Made by a program: the position numbers and the translations under genes
Assembly (NCBI GenBank): GCA_002418835.1
Contig: DIEX01000031.1
Coordinates: 300,058 to 364,057 of the forward strand
Direction of reading: 5' to 3'
From: Spirochaetia bacterium UBA5763
GTDB taxonomy: Bacteria; Spirochaetota; UBA4802; UBA5550
Length of the DNA stretch: 64,000 bases
In this document: piece after piece, positions 41,883-50,507 of the stretch
Position numbering within the stretch: the stretch's first letter is position 1
How the letters are laid out: the number at the start of each line of letters is the position of its first letter
The notes under the pieces: model-generated
What the model was told of the DNA's origin: nothing
Seen by the model: the letters and a program-made list of their open reading frames with translations, nothing else
Database searches by the model: none

Positions 41883-43160
41883 TTATTTGACTCCTTTCCC
41901 GGCTGTCTCTTCATTCTCTTCAAGCGTTGTTTCTGTGCCGTCAATTTCTGCAGTCCTGATAAACATAAGCTTAATCCCGGAAATTCTGTTGTCAGCTGCC
42001 GCTGCCTTTAATGAAATCTCTTCAGCTTTTTTCAGAGCAGGTTTTTCATTTCCACTTATAGTAGCGGTAAAAACATACTTTATTCCGTCAAAATCTCTTT
42101 TAAGCTCAAGGAGTGATACATCCGGAAGTTCGTTTTGTATGATTTCACCTGCGGTTCTGGTTGCTCTGCTCATGATAAAACCGTTCTTCATATATATAGC
42201 TATAGGTATTGAAATAGCTGTTAAAATGATAACTGAAATTACAATCTGATAAATTGCCCGTTTTCTGACAACACCCTCTTCAACAGTATTCGGGTGAATA
42301 TGCATTGCCCAGTAGACTATTGCTCCGGCGAGTGAGATTGAGACAAGGTTTATCAGAAACAGCAGCGCAGCGCCTGAAGCCACTGCTTTGTTTAAAGTCC
42401 CGATACCGATACCTATAGTACATAATGGCGGCATGAGAGCAACAGCTATTGCAATTCCAACAAGTGTGTTGCTTATCCTTTTGTTCGCATTGCCGTAAGC
42501 CCCCACAAGTCCTGAGGCGAATGCCACAACAATATCAAAAATTGAAGGTGAAGTCCTGGCCATTATCTCTGAAGAATAACCCTCCATCGGAATAACAAAA
42601 GCAAGTCCTGAGGAAATGAGAAGGGAAATCATGATACCTTTAAAAAGAGAAAAAATCGATGTCCTGATAAGGGAGATATCTCCCCATATAACACCAAGAG
42701 AGAAGGCCAGTATCGGAGTCATGAGCGGAGCAACGACCATCGCTCCGATTATCGCTGCGGTTGACCCCTGAAGCAGACCTGCTGTAGCTATCAGGCAGGA
42801 TAAAATTGTGAGAATATAGTATTCTATCGTGGGGCTCGCGCCGTTATAAAGGTTCTGGAAAACATTCTGATCCTGCTTCTCCTTCTCCCTTATCTCCCGG
42901 TAAAGCTCTCTTTTTGCTTTCCAGAAATCGGGATTCATATAATTCTTAAGATTCCGTTCTTCCGGTTCAATGACATGACCCATGAAGTTCTTTATTTCAA
43001 GAAATCGTTCGCTTGTTTTTTCTTTTATAGATGTTCCGGGAGACTGTACTTCAGTTTTTTTCTTGTCTGAAATATCAGCTTTTACTGAAGCCGGAGAGGT
43101 GGTGCTGTTAATATCTTTTGTGAATATAGATTTCAGTTTGTTAATAAATTCATTACTCAT
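41883..43160 (-). CDS. DUF389 family membrane protein
   Basis: A 425-residue protein with a charged cytoplasmic N-terminal 110 residues. A DUF389 membrane domain follows: YYILTILSCLIATAGLL, AAIIGAMVVAPLMTPILAFS, GLVGAYGNANKRISNTLVG and ALMPPLCTIGIGIGTL. A C-terminal soluble extracytoplasmic or cytoplasmic tail of about 110 residues ends it. The family is widespread in bacteria; its function is unknown. ACAGGAGCTTGAT precedes the start. It lies downstream of the P-loop gene, 46 bases apart, and probably shares its transcript. Confidence 0.88.
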   Translation of the reverse strand: MSNEFINKLKSIFTKDINSTTSPASVKADISDKKKTEVQSPGTSIKEKTSERFLEIKNFMGHVIEPEERNLKNYMNPDFWKAKRELYREIREKEKQDQNVFQNLYNGASPTIEYYILTILSCLIATAGLLQGSTAAIIGAMVVAPLMTPILAFSLGVIWGDISLIRTSIFSLFKGIMISLLISSGLAFVIPMEGYSSEIMARTSPSIFDIVVAFASGLVGAYGNANKRISNTLVGIAIAVALMPPLCTIGIGIGTLNKAVASGAALLFLINLVSISLAGAIVYWAMHIHPNTVEEGVVRKRAIYQIVISVIILTAISIPIAIYMKNGFIMSRATRTAGEIIQNELPDVSLLELKRDFDGIKYVFTATISGNEKPALKKAEEISLKAAAADNRISGIKLMFIRTAEIDGTETTLEENEETAGKGVK

Positions 43161-43206
43161 ATCAAGCTCCTGTCAGTCATTTTTTACCTGAATAAGCTGA
43201 AGTTTA

Positions 43207-45042
43207 TCATTTCTGATTTTCAAGTATTTTTTGAAGGAGTTCACGCGCGGATGCTTCCGGGCCTTTCCGTTCCCATCCCGGTATACCGAGTCTTGTACGC
43301 ATCTGTCCAACGTAGATTCCCTTTGCAAAAAACTCATTAAAGTATTTCTCTGCTATCTGATCATGAAGTTCCATATATTGCAACGGGCCGAAAATATTAG
43401 CAAAATAAGTTCCTGTTATACCGGTTGATGTAGTAGTCCCTTTACTCATTACTTTACCCTCTTTGAAAACAGAGATAGCATCTTCAGGTGATTTAAATTT
43501 TTCAAGAAGTGGCTTGTTTTCATCAGGTTCTTCATAGTTGTTAGCATAAAGTACATAATCGATTTTATGCCCTTTCATTATAGTTTTATATGTTGTAACC
43601 GGTAGTATTATTCTTGCGTTGGTCTGCGCTGCGCTCATGATTATAGCTGTATCAAGTCTTTTGAAGGCATAACCTGGGGTGAGATCATCCAGTCTTAAAA
43701 AGGCACCGATCTCTGTGCCGTATGCAAGAAGAGCTTTTTTATCCCCTCCACCTATTGAGCCCATATCATCCGCAATTATTACTATATCCTGAATATATTC
43801 ATTACCGATAAATCTCAGTGCTTCAAGAGTTTCAGATTTTCCCGCTCCTGAATCACCCATAAGGAGGATGTTTGCCTCTTTCCCCCCTTTAAGTATCACC
43901 CTGACAAATGCCCCATGAAAGGGCATCATGCCTGCTTTCATTAATTTTATATTATGAAGAGTCAGAATCATTTTTTTCAGATAACCGAAATAACCGAATT
44001 CATCTCTGCCGGGCACAGCAGCTGCAAGCATGTCGTTCTCTATATCTTCATAAAAAACAGTGGGGAACACCCCGAGCCCGTCAAGAGCAGTTCCTTCGAC
44101 GCCGAATGCATAAACAGCGTCCGGTTTTCTTTTAAGAGCTTCATCATCAGCAAGTTCAAACAGGTTGCTCAGCGACATCCCATGTTCAATGAAAAACTTA
44201 TGAAAATAGACAAATATCAGTAGCGGGCCCACTTTTGCCGGGTAACAGAGCCAGTCATTTCTATCAATGTTAAAAAGAGAAAATGGATTTTTTTCTATCC
44301 GTTCAAAAGATCCGGTTCTTTTATTCATTGAGGGATTCAGTATAAGCGGTGGAGCCAGTATTATTTTCCGTATAAAAGGTACTCCGTCAAACTGCCTGTA
44401 ATTTCCAAAGTTCATGAGCCCGTTATATTTTTTTGTGATTGCAGTTATATCAACACCTGACCTTGTCTGTCTGTAGGTTTGAGGTTCATCTTCGGAGAGA
44501 TTTTCTTTTATATCTCTGTATGTATCTTTAACTAAATTGCTCAGCCTTTCAACAGTGTCATGTATTACAGTTCTTGTTCTGATCCTGTCATCTGACCCTT
44601 CCGTTCTGTAAAGCATAAACCTGTCAAATGAGAGCCAGAAAAGATAGAGGTTTTCAATCAGTTCCAGCAGCAGTTCTCTCTCAGATATAAGGATTTCAGA
44701 GCCCTTTACAACGCCAGGAACATTTTCGCTTTTAAGTTTAGCAAGAAACCGGATAGTCTCAATGAGGAGGGTTATGTTATCTTCAGTTACCTCTCTTTTT
44801 GTATGAATATCTTTTCCTCTTTCTAACTGTGCTTTTACAAGGGGGATAAATTTTTTTATTTTATTGAGAAGCGTTGGATCCTCTTTGCCGAAAATATCAA
44901 GCAGCATCGATTGCTTAACTGCAAGTGAACTGATATATAATCTTATTATCTTATTAAAAATTTCACTGTCGAAGAGATCATCAGATGTGTGACAAAGTGA
45001 CCTGTTCATTGTCAGTATCACTTTGTTCCCGAAAATTTCCAT
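43207..45042 (-). CDS. Large P-loop protein with HprK/PEPCK-like nucleotide-binding segment
   Basis: A 611-residue cytoplasmic protein. The first 200 residues are helical and charged. A P-loop, LLMGDSGAGKSETLEAL, is near residue 397, followed by IVIIADDMGSI. This GDSGAGKSE spacing resembles HPr kinase and ATP-dependent PEP carboxykinase rather than ordinary ATPases. The C-terminal part includes TYFANIFGPLQYMELH and GIYVGQMRTRLGIPGWERK, which I recall from similar unannotated proteins. GGAGGATAAT precedes the start. A kinase or phosphatase of unknown target is the best guess. Confidence 0.65.
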   Translation of the reverse strand: MEIFGNKVILTMNRSLCHTSDDLFDSEIFNKIIRLYISSLAVKQSMLLDIFGKEDPTLLNKIKKFIPLVKAQLERGKDIHTKREVTEDNITLLIETIRFLAKLKSENVPGVVKGSEILISERELLLELIENLYLFWLSFDRFMLYRTEGSDDRIRTRTVIHDTVERLSNLVKDTYRDIKENLSEDEPQTYRQTRSGVDITAITKKYNGLMNFGNYRQFDGVPFIRKIILAPPLILNPSMNKRTGSFERIEKNPFSLFNIDRNDWLCYPAKVGPLLIFVYFHKFFIEHGMSLSNLFELADDEALKRKPDAVYAFGVEGTALDGLGVFPTVFYEDIENDMLAAAVPGRDEFGYFGYLKKMILTLHNIKLMKAGMMPFHGAFVRVILKGGKEANILLMGDSGAGKSETLEALRFIGNEYIQDIVIIADDMGSIGGGDKKALLAYGTEIGAFLRLDDLTPGYAFKRLDTAIIMSAAQTNARIILPVTTYKTIMKGHKIDYVLYANNYEEPDENKPLLEKFKSPEDAISVFKEGKVMSKGTTTSTGITGTYFANIFGPLQYMELHDQIAEKYFNEFFAKGIYVGQMRTRLGIPGWERKGPEASARELLQKILENQK

Positions 45043-45415
45043 ATTATCCTCCGGATCACAGTTGGTTTCAGTGAAAGAACTTGATTGCTCAAAAATTAAA
45101 CGTAAATGCTCAGATCGGTATCTCTACAGTATTTTTAATATAATAAATATTACAGAATAAATCAATCAGAGCTTATTGAAGACTGTAATGGCTGTATTAC
45201 TCACGCAAAAAAAAGACAACACCGTCTCCAGATGGAAACGATACTGATTAATAATTATAGCCTGATACCTCGTTTTTATCTGCACAGGAAAATTTCTTGA
45301 CTCAAAGCGGTTTAACTTTCTATATAACCTAACTTATTTAAATACTATAATAATGCCTTTAAAACCGTACTGAAATACCTCAATTATGGGAATGGGCTGA
45401 TAAAGAGGAAGGAAT
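45043..45415 (+). promoter_or_regulatory. Intergenic region with a sigma-70-like promoter for ugd
   Basis: 373 bases between divergent genes. TTGACT at 45297-45302 and TATATA at 45321-45326 with an 18-base spacer form a convincing promoter about 85 bases before the dehydrogenase start. No gene or recognised RNA element was seen in the rest. Confidence 0.55.
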
Positions 45416-46582
45416 ATGAAAATTGCAGTGGCAGGAACCGGGTACGTCGGTTTATCAATAGCTGTACTGGCGTCACAGCGGCATGAAGTAATCGCTGTGG
45501 ATGTTATACAGGAGAAAGTAGATCTCATCAACAAAAAAGTATCCCCTATAGAAGATCATGAAATAACAGAGTTTCTGAATAATAAAAAGCTCAATCTCCG
45601 TGCCACAACTAATCCGGAAGAGGCATATACAGGTGCGGAAGTCATTTTTGTTGCAGGGCCCACGGATTATAACACTGAGGGTAATTTTTTTGATACCACT
45701 GTTATTGAACGAATTTTTGATGATATTTTCAAGTATAATAAAAACGCAATAGTTTGTATAAAATCTACAATTCCTGTGGGTTATACTGAAACAATAAGAA
45801 AAAATTATCCGGGTATGAGGCTGATTTTTTCACCCGAATTTCTCAGGGAGGGTAAAGCGCTTTATGATAATCTTCACCCGTCAAGGATTATTGTGGGTGA
45901 AAAATCTCAGGATGCCGAAGTAATTGCGCGGATACTGAAAGAGGGTTCTCTTGATACGGATACTCCTGTGCTTTTTACATCATCCACAGAAGCTGAAGCT
46001 ATCAAATTATTTGCGAACTCTTATCTCGCGCTCCGCGTAGCATACTTTAATGAACTGGATTCTTATGCGCTTAAATACAACCTTGATACAAGACAGATAA
46101 TTGAAGGTGTGGGGCTTGATCCCAGAATCGGGATGCACTATAACAATCCGTCATTCGGTTTCGGCGGTTACTGCCTCCCTAAGGATACTAAACAGCTGAG
46201 AGCAAATTATGAGCATGTGCCGAATAATATCATACAGGCCATAGTCGATTCAAACAGCACAAGAAAGGATTTTATAGCTGATACAATTCTTGCGAAGAAG
46301 CCGAGAAAAGTAGGAATCTACAGACTTATTATGAAAGAAGGTTCTGATAATTTCAGAGCGTCATCAATACAGGGGATCATGAAGAGGATCAAGGCAAAAG
46401 GCATTGAGTGTATAGTATATGAGCCTGTGCTGAAAGAGGATCATTTTTACGGCTCAAGAAAGATTACTTCACTTGATGAGTTCAAAAAAATCTCAGATGT
46501 TATTGTTACAAACAGGCATCATCCTGAACTTGATGATGTAAAAGATAAAGTTTTTACAAGAGACCTCTTTACAAGAGATTAA
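45416..46582 (+). CDS. ugd: Nucleotide-sugar dehydrogenase (UDP-glucose 6-dehydrogenase type)
   Basis: A 388-residue enzyme. The NAD motif MKIAVAGTGYVGLSIAVLAS opens the protein, and PTDYNTEGNFFDT, IVCIKSTIPVGYTE and SPEFLREGKALYDNLHPSR follow. The catalytic cysteine is in FGFGGYCLPKDTKQLRANY near residue 260. It oxidises UDP-glucose or a related sugar nucleotide to the uronic acid for surface polysaccharides. The length and KxxxNSYLALRVAYFNELDS region fit the short Ugd type. AGAGGAAGGAAT precedes the ATG. No other capsule gene is adjacent. Confidence 0.92.
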   Translation: MKIAVAGTGYVGLSIAVLASQRHEVIAVDVIQEKVDLINKKVSPIEDHEITEFLNNKKLNLRATTNPEEAYTGAEVIFVAGPTDYNTEGNFFDTTVIERIFDDIFKYNKNAIVCIKSTIPVGYTETIRKNYPGMRLIFSPEFLREGKALYDNLHPSRIIVGEKSQDAEVIARILKEGSLDTDTPVLFTSSTEAEAIKLFANSYLALRVAYFNELDSYALKYNLDTRQIIEGVGLDPRIGMHYNNPSFGFGGYCLPKDTKQLRANYEHVPNNIIQAIVDSNSTRKDFIADTILAKKPRKVGIYRLIMKEGSDNFRASSIQGIMKRIKAKGIECIVYEPVLKEDHFYGSRKITSLDEFKKISDVIVTNRHHPELDDVKDKVFTRDLFTRD

Positions 46583-46601
46583 TTTTTTAAAAGCATCAAA
46601 A

Positions 46602-46690
46602 ATCCGGGGGTGCCCGCAAGGGCTGAGATTATACCCTTTGAACCTGAACAGGGTAATGCCTGCGAAGGGAGTGATAAACCGCATCCTCAT
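46602..46690 (+). promoter_or_regulatory. TPP riboswitch upstream of thi4
   Basis: The thi-box is complete: CCGGGGGTGCCCGCAAGGGC, CTGAGATTATACCCTTTGAA, CCTGAACAGGGTAATGCC and TGCGAAGGGA. It is the thiamine pyrophosphate aptamer. Downstream, AATCTCC at 46702-46708 (and ATCTCC at 46718-46723) can pair with GGAGATT at 46741-46747, the ribosome site of thi4, so control is probably at translation. Confidence 0.97.
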
Positions 46691-46751
46691 TTCTGCGCTT
46701 AAATCTCCCGTGGTGGTATCTCCGGATTTAATAATAAAAAGGAGATTCCCA

Positions 46752-47540
46752 ATGGAACTACAGGAAACAGTAATCACCCGCGCCATAGTCGAAACATTTA
46801 TGAAAAAGCTCTCTGACTCATCAGAGCTTGACGTAGCCATTGTAGGCGGAGGTCCCGCCGGACTTGTGGCAGCGCATAAACTTGCAGCAGGTGGTAAAAA
46901 AGTTGCACTCTTTGAGAAGAAACTTTCTATCGGCGGCGGTATGTGGGGAGGGGGCATGCTCTTCAATGAGATTGTTGTGCAGGAGGAGGGGCGCACCATC
47001 CTCAATGAATATGGAATCAGATCAGCAGAATACCGGAAGGGGTACTATACGGCAGATGCGGTTGAATCTGTCACTACTCTCTGCTCATCGGCCTGTAGGG
47101 CGGGAGCGCGTGTTTTTAACTGCATGACTGTGGAGGATGTGGTGATCAGAGAGAACCGTGTATGCGGTCTTGTTATAAACTGGACACCGGTTGAGATGGC
47201 GGGTCTTCATGTTGATCCTCTTACCATATCTGCGGACGTTATTGTTGACTGCACCGGCCATGATACAGAGGTTCTGAAGGTAATCTCCCGTAAAGCTGAT
47301 GTACGGCTCTTTACTGAATCCGGGAGTGTCATGGGGGAGCGTTCAATGTGGGCGGAAAAAGCTGAAAGACTTACTCTTGAAAATACACGGGAGGTCTTTC
47401 ATAATGTTTACGTGGCAGGGATGTCGGCAAATGCGGCTTTCGGAGGCCCGCGCATGGGCCCGATATTCGGTGGAATGCTACTTTCAGGCTGTAAAGTTGC
47501 TGAGATGATATTACAGTCAGGTGTATCCGCAGAAGTTTAG
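46752..47540 (+). CDS. thi4: Thiamine thiazole synthase, Thi4 family
   Basis: A 262-residue FAD/NAD-fold enzyme that makes the thiazole of thiamine from NAD, glycine and sulfur. It has VAIVGGGPAGLVAAHKLAAG near residue 28, SIGGGMWGGGMLFNE near 59 and GMSANAAFGGPRMGPIFGGM near the end. In place of the sulfur-donating cysteine of yeast Thi4 it has histidine (H153 in AGLHVDPLTI), as in methanogen enzymes that use free sulfide with iron. The ATG at 46752 follows AAAAAGGAGATTCCCA. It is controlled by the TPP riboswitch just upstream. Confidence 0.95.
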   Translation: MELQETVITRAIVETFMKKLSDSSELDVAIVGGGPAGLVAAHKLAAGGKKVALFEKKLSIGGGMWGGGMLFNEIVVQEEGRTILNEYGIRSAEYRKGYYTADAVESVTTLCSSACRAGARVFNCMTVEDVVIRENRVCGLVINWTPVEMAGLHVDPLTISADVIVDCTGHDTEVLKVISRKADVRLFTESGSVMGERSMWAEKAERLTLENTREVFHNVYVAGMSANAAFGGPRMGPIFGGMLLSGCKVAEMILQSGVSAEV

Positions 47541-47638
47541 GTAGAATAAAAATGTCATTTCTCAATCGCTACCGCTAAAATTCTATTGCTGTCACAGTCG
47601 GGCAGACAATAAAAAATTAATTTACTCGACAAATATTT

Positions 47639-47680
47639 CCGGCAGTATAATATCAATAACAGTGTTATACTGCCGGTTTT
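47639..47680 (+). terminator. Rho-independent terminator after thi4
   Basis: CCGGCAGTATAA (47639-47650) and TTATACTGCCGG (47665-47676), perfect 12-bp stem with a 14-base loop and a TTTTATT tail. Confidence 0.78.
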
Positions 47681-47700
47681 ATTATAATAATGAGGAATTG

Positions 47701-48513
47701 ATGAAACTTAAAACTGTAATATTCACAACATCTGTCATTACTGCCGCAATATTGATTTCATTTGCAATTATCCGTTTCCGTGAATCTGCAATAGCAGGTT
47801 ACATTGAAGATTACCAGAAAATGACATATAAAATTGAACGTATGTTTATTGAAAATATACCTCTGTACAGGGATTTCGCAAAGCCTTCAATGATTGCTGA
47901 ACTGCAGAAGTTCGATCTTCCGAAGCACGCTGTTGAAGTTGTGAAGCATGGAACGTCACCGATGAAAAATGTTGAAGATATAAATAAATATGTGGGAGAG
48001 GGTAAACTTCTGCTTCTGAGTTCAGGCCCTGAATCTCTATTTTATTTTCATAATGTTATGAAGGAGTACAGGTATTTAACTCCCCGAACTAAAGATGGCC
48101 TGAATATGGTTGCTGAAAGATTTCAGCAGAAACTGAAAAGCCATAATGGTGAACTCCCTGTTGTTAAACTTGCGGTTTCCTCTGTAATAAGAACAGTGGA
48201 TTATCAGGAGAAGATATTCGGAAGGAAGTTTGTTTCACTGCACAGTTATGGGGCCTGCTTCGATATATTTTTTGAGGATTATTATATCCAGCTCCCTGAA
48301 CCGGATAAATCCGGAGGGATATATGACAGAATAAAAAAATCTCTCCATGGAAGAACCGGGTATCTTATGGGGGATGCACTCAGGGAGCAGTTCCGGTCAG
48401 TTCTGATGGAAACACTCATTGAACTTCAGCGAGAAGGGATACTATACGCTTTCCTTGAAGATGACAGAAGGTGTTACCATATAACAATACTTATACGGTC
48501 TGATAAAGTATGA
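47701..48513 (+). CDS. Anchored protein with LAS/M15-peptidase-like motifs (DUF5715-like)
   Basis: A 270-residue protein with one N-terminal helix (VIFTTSVITAAILISFAII). The C-terminal domain has VSSVIRTVDYQEKIFG, then SLHSYGACFDIFFED, which matches the HxxGxxxD zinc motif of LAS-type (M15) peptidases, and RRCYHITILI with a histidine in the second motif position. Such enzymes cut peptidoglycan cross-bridges. The start at 47701 follows ATGAGGAATTG. The fold assignment is inferred from these motifs. No neighbour supports it. Confidence 0.65.
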   Translation: MKLKTVIFTTSVITAAILISFAIIRFRESAIAGYIEDYQKMTYKIERMFIENIPLYRDFAKPSMIAELQKFDLPKHAVEVVKHGTSPMKNVEDINKYVGEGKLLLLSSGPESLFYFHNVMKEYRYLTPRTKDGLNMVAERFQQKLKSHNGELPVVKLAVSSVIRTVDYQEKIFGRKFVSLHSYGACFDIFFEDYYIQLPEPDKSGGIYDRIKKSLHGRTGYLMGDALREQFRSVLMETLIELQREGILYAFLEDDRRCYHITILIRSDKV

Positions 48514-48595
48514 GGTTTGTACTGTGTCAGATTAGATGAATATACTGTAAATGCAAGTTGCGATTGCTTTGAATAAAATTTATAAGGAGGTCAAT

Positions 48596-49492
48596 ATGAA
48601 TAGGCTCAAAAACAGTTTTTTTGTATGTCTGCTCTTTGTTGTTGTTTTTTTTATTTCGTGCAATGATGCTGCGAAACCGTCGTTTTATAGCCTGAAGATT
48701 GGAAAAATTGAAGTAATAGCTTTACAGGATGCTTCAGTTGAAATGAATTCCGGACTTGTTAAAAATGGTGATCCCGCAGTAGTTAAAAAGTTTATGCCTG
48801 ATGGTAAACTTCCCGCTTCGGTCAACGTATTCCTCGTTAAAACCGGTGTTCATAAAATACTGGTTGATGCCGGAATTGGCAATGGAAATGCCGGGAAAGG
48901 GATGCTGATTGAAAGCCTTAAATTATGCGGGTTAAATCCTGAAGATATAGATATTATTTTTATCACACACGCTCATTTTGATCATGTCGGTGGACTTGTA
49001 AAAGATGGTAAACCTGTATTCACGAAAGCAAAACTTCTCTTTTCAAAACCTGAGATGGCGACTTTCTCTGATGAAGCATTGAGGAAACTCCCCGCTGAAG
49101 TTAAAGGTTTTTATGAGACGGCTAATGCTGCAATGAAAATATATGGCAAAGAAGTTAATACATTTAAAGTTGGAGATACAATAGCAGAAGGTGTGAAATC
49201 TTTTGACATTTCAGGGCATACTCCGGGGCATGCAGGTCTTATGATTGAATCTGAAGGGCAGAAGTGTCTGCTGTTCGGGGATCTTCTCCATATCTCAGAT
49301 CTTCAGTTCTCGAATCCCGATTACTCGCTTGTATACGATACTGATGGAGTAAAAGCCGCACGTACACGGAACAGGATACTGGATATGGCTGCATCTGAGA
49401 AGATACATGTTGCAGGAGTTCATATTACGTTTCCCGGAATGGGGAGTGTAGTAAAAAGCGGTAACGGTTACAGCTTTCTACCTGTAAAATAA
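48596..49492 (+). CDS. MBL-fold metallo-hydrolase lipoprotein
   Basis: A 298-residue exported hydrolase. The signal peptide ends in a lipobox (FFISCN, Cys near residue 22). Metal ligands: FITHAHFDHVGGL (HxHxDH), DISGHTPGHAGLM, LLFGDLLHI and a final His in VAGVHITFPG. This matches the quorum-quenching lactonase and alkyl hydrolase group of MBL proteins. ATAAGGAGGTCAAT precedes the start. It is probably anchored in the outer or inner membrane facing the periplasm. The substrate is unknown. Confidence 0.88.
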   Translation: MNRLKNSFFVCLLFVVVFFISCNDAAKPSFYSLKIGKIEVIALQDASVEMNSGLVKNGDPAVVKKFMPDGKLPASVNVFLVKTGVHKILVDAGIGNGNAGKGMLIESLKLCGLNPEDIDIIFITHAHFDHVGGLVKDGKPVFTKAKLLFSKPEMATFSDEALRKLPAEVKGFYETANAAMKIYGKEVNTFKVGDTIAEGVKSFDISGHTPGHAGLMIESEGQKCLLFGDLLHISDLQFSNPDYSLVYDTDGVKAARTRNRILDMAASEKIHVAGVHITFPGMGSVVKSGNGYSFLPVK

Positions 49493-49512
49493 ACAGGTAA
49501 TACGGCATGATT

Positions 49513-49540
49513 GATATTCCGGTTAACAAACCGGAATATC
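49513..49540. terminator. Convergent terminator hairpin
   Basis: GATATTCCGGTT and AACCGGAATATC, a perfect 12-bp stem with a 4-base loop, between the MBL lipoprotein and the convergent enoyl-CoA hydratase gene. The plus strand continues AAAATTTATC and the minus strand AATCATGCC. Confidence 0.65.
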
Positions 49541-49545
49541 AAAAT

Positions 49546-50322
49546 TTATCTGTCTTTAAATTCAGGTTTCCTTTTCTCTATAAAAGCTGAAACTGCCTCA
49601 TCCTTATCCTCTGTGCCGAAGCAGTAGATAGACTGCGCCTGCTCAAACATAAGCCCTGCGTATGTGTTTCCCTCTGCCGCGATATTAACCCCGATTTTCC
49701 CGAACCTCAGAGCTGAAGGGGGGAAATTCGCCATACGTTTAGCAAGTTTCATTGTCTGTCCTTCCAGTTCTTCCGGCTTAACAAGATATTCAACCAGTCC
49801 GATACGGTAAGCTTCGGCTGCATCGATCTCATCACATAAAAGTATCATCCTCTTCCCCTGTCCGGGGCCAAGGAGTTTTGGAAGTCTTGTTGTTCCTGTC
49901 TGGTCTGCTGAGAATCCGAAGCGCGCTTCAGGCATCGCAAACTTCGCGTCTTCAGATGCTATTCTGATGTCGCAGCTCAATGCAAGCTCAAGGCCTCCGC
50001 CGTAGCATATTCCGTTTATGGCGCAGATAACAGGTATAGGGATCTCCTGAAATCTGGAGAATGCTCTCTGGAGAAAGTTCAGATTGCTTTTAATAAAGCC
50101 TGAGTTTACCGCTTTAAGGAAAGCGAGGTCAGCTCCCGCAGAAAAGTTTTTCACTGATGATTTGAGTACAGCAACGCGGACCTGGTTGTTTTTTGAAAGT
50201 TCCTCCTGCTTTTCAGAAAGGAGTTTTACCATCTCAAGATTTTCGAGGTTAAGGCCTTTAGGATCGCAGAGAGTTATAAATGCAATATTGTCTTCAATTG
50301 ACAGTTTAATCGTTTCGTCCAT
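49546..50322 (-). CDS. Enoyl-CoA hydratase/isomerase family protein
   Basis: A 258-residue crotonase-fold protein. NFSAGADLAFLK and AINGICYGGGLELALSCDIR form the oxyanion hole; FAMPEARFGFSADQTGTTRLP carries the first catalytic glutamate position. The second catalytic Glu of classical hydratases is not evident (KRMILLCDE). It likely acts on an unsaturated acyl-CoA in beta-oxidation. It lies 185 bases before (minus strand: after) the acyl-CoA ligase, separated by a terminator. Confidence 0.88.
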   Translation of the reverse strand: MDETIKLSIEDNIAFITLCDPKGLNLENLEMVKLLSEKQEELSKNNQVRVAVLKSSVKNFSAGADLAFLKAVNSGFIKSNLNFLQRAFSRFQEIPIPVICAINGICYGGGLELALSCDIRIASEDAKFAMPEARFGFSADQTGTTRLPKLLGPGQGKRMILLCDEIDAAEAYRIGLVEYLVKPEELEGQTMKLAKRMANFPPSALRFGKIGVNIAAEGNTYAGLMFEQAQSIYCFGTEDKDEAVSAFIEKRKPEFKDR

Positions 50323-50452
50323 TTTTGAGCTCCGGTTAAGTATGTATGATGAATACCCTGCTTAGTTTGATAAAGGCCTGTTTAAATTGCAATATTAATA
50401 CTGAGAAAAGCCAGGTATTTACAGGGAGGCTTTAAAAATATTATGAAAAGCT

Positions 50453-50489
50453 GATAAAAAAATCCCCGATAAACGGGGATTTTTTTATC
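50453..50489. terminator. Bidirectional rho-independent terminator
   Basis: GATAAAAAAATCCCCG and CGGGGATTTTTTTATC form a perfect 16-bp stem with a 5-base loop. A-runs and T-runs on both sides allow termination in either direction. It ends the acyl-CoA ligase transcript. Confidence 0.85.
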
Positions 50490-50507
50490 AGGTTACAGAA
50501 AAATTGA

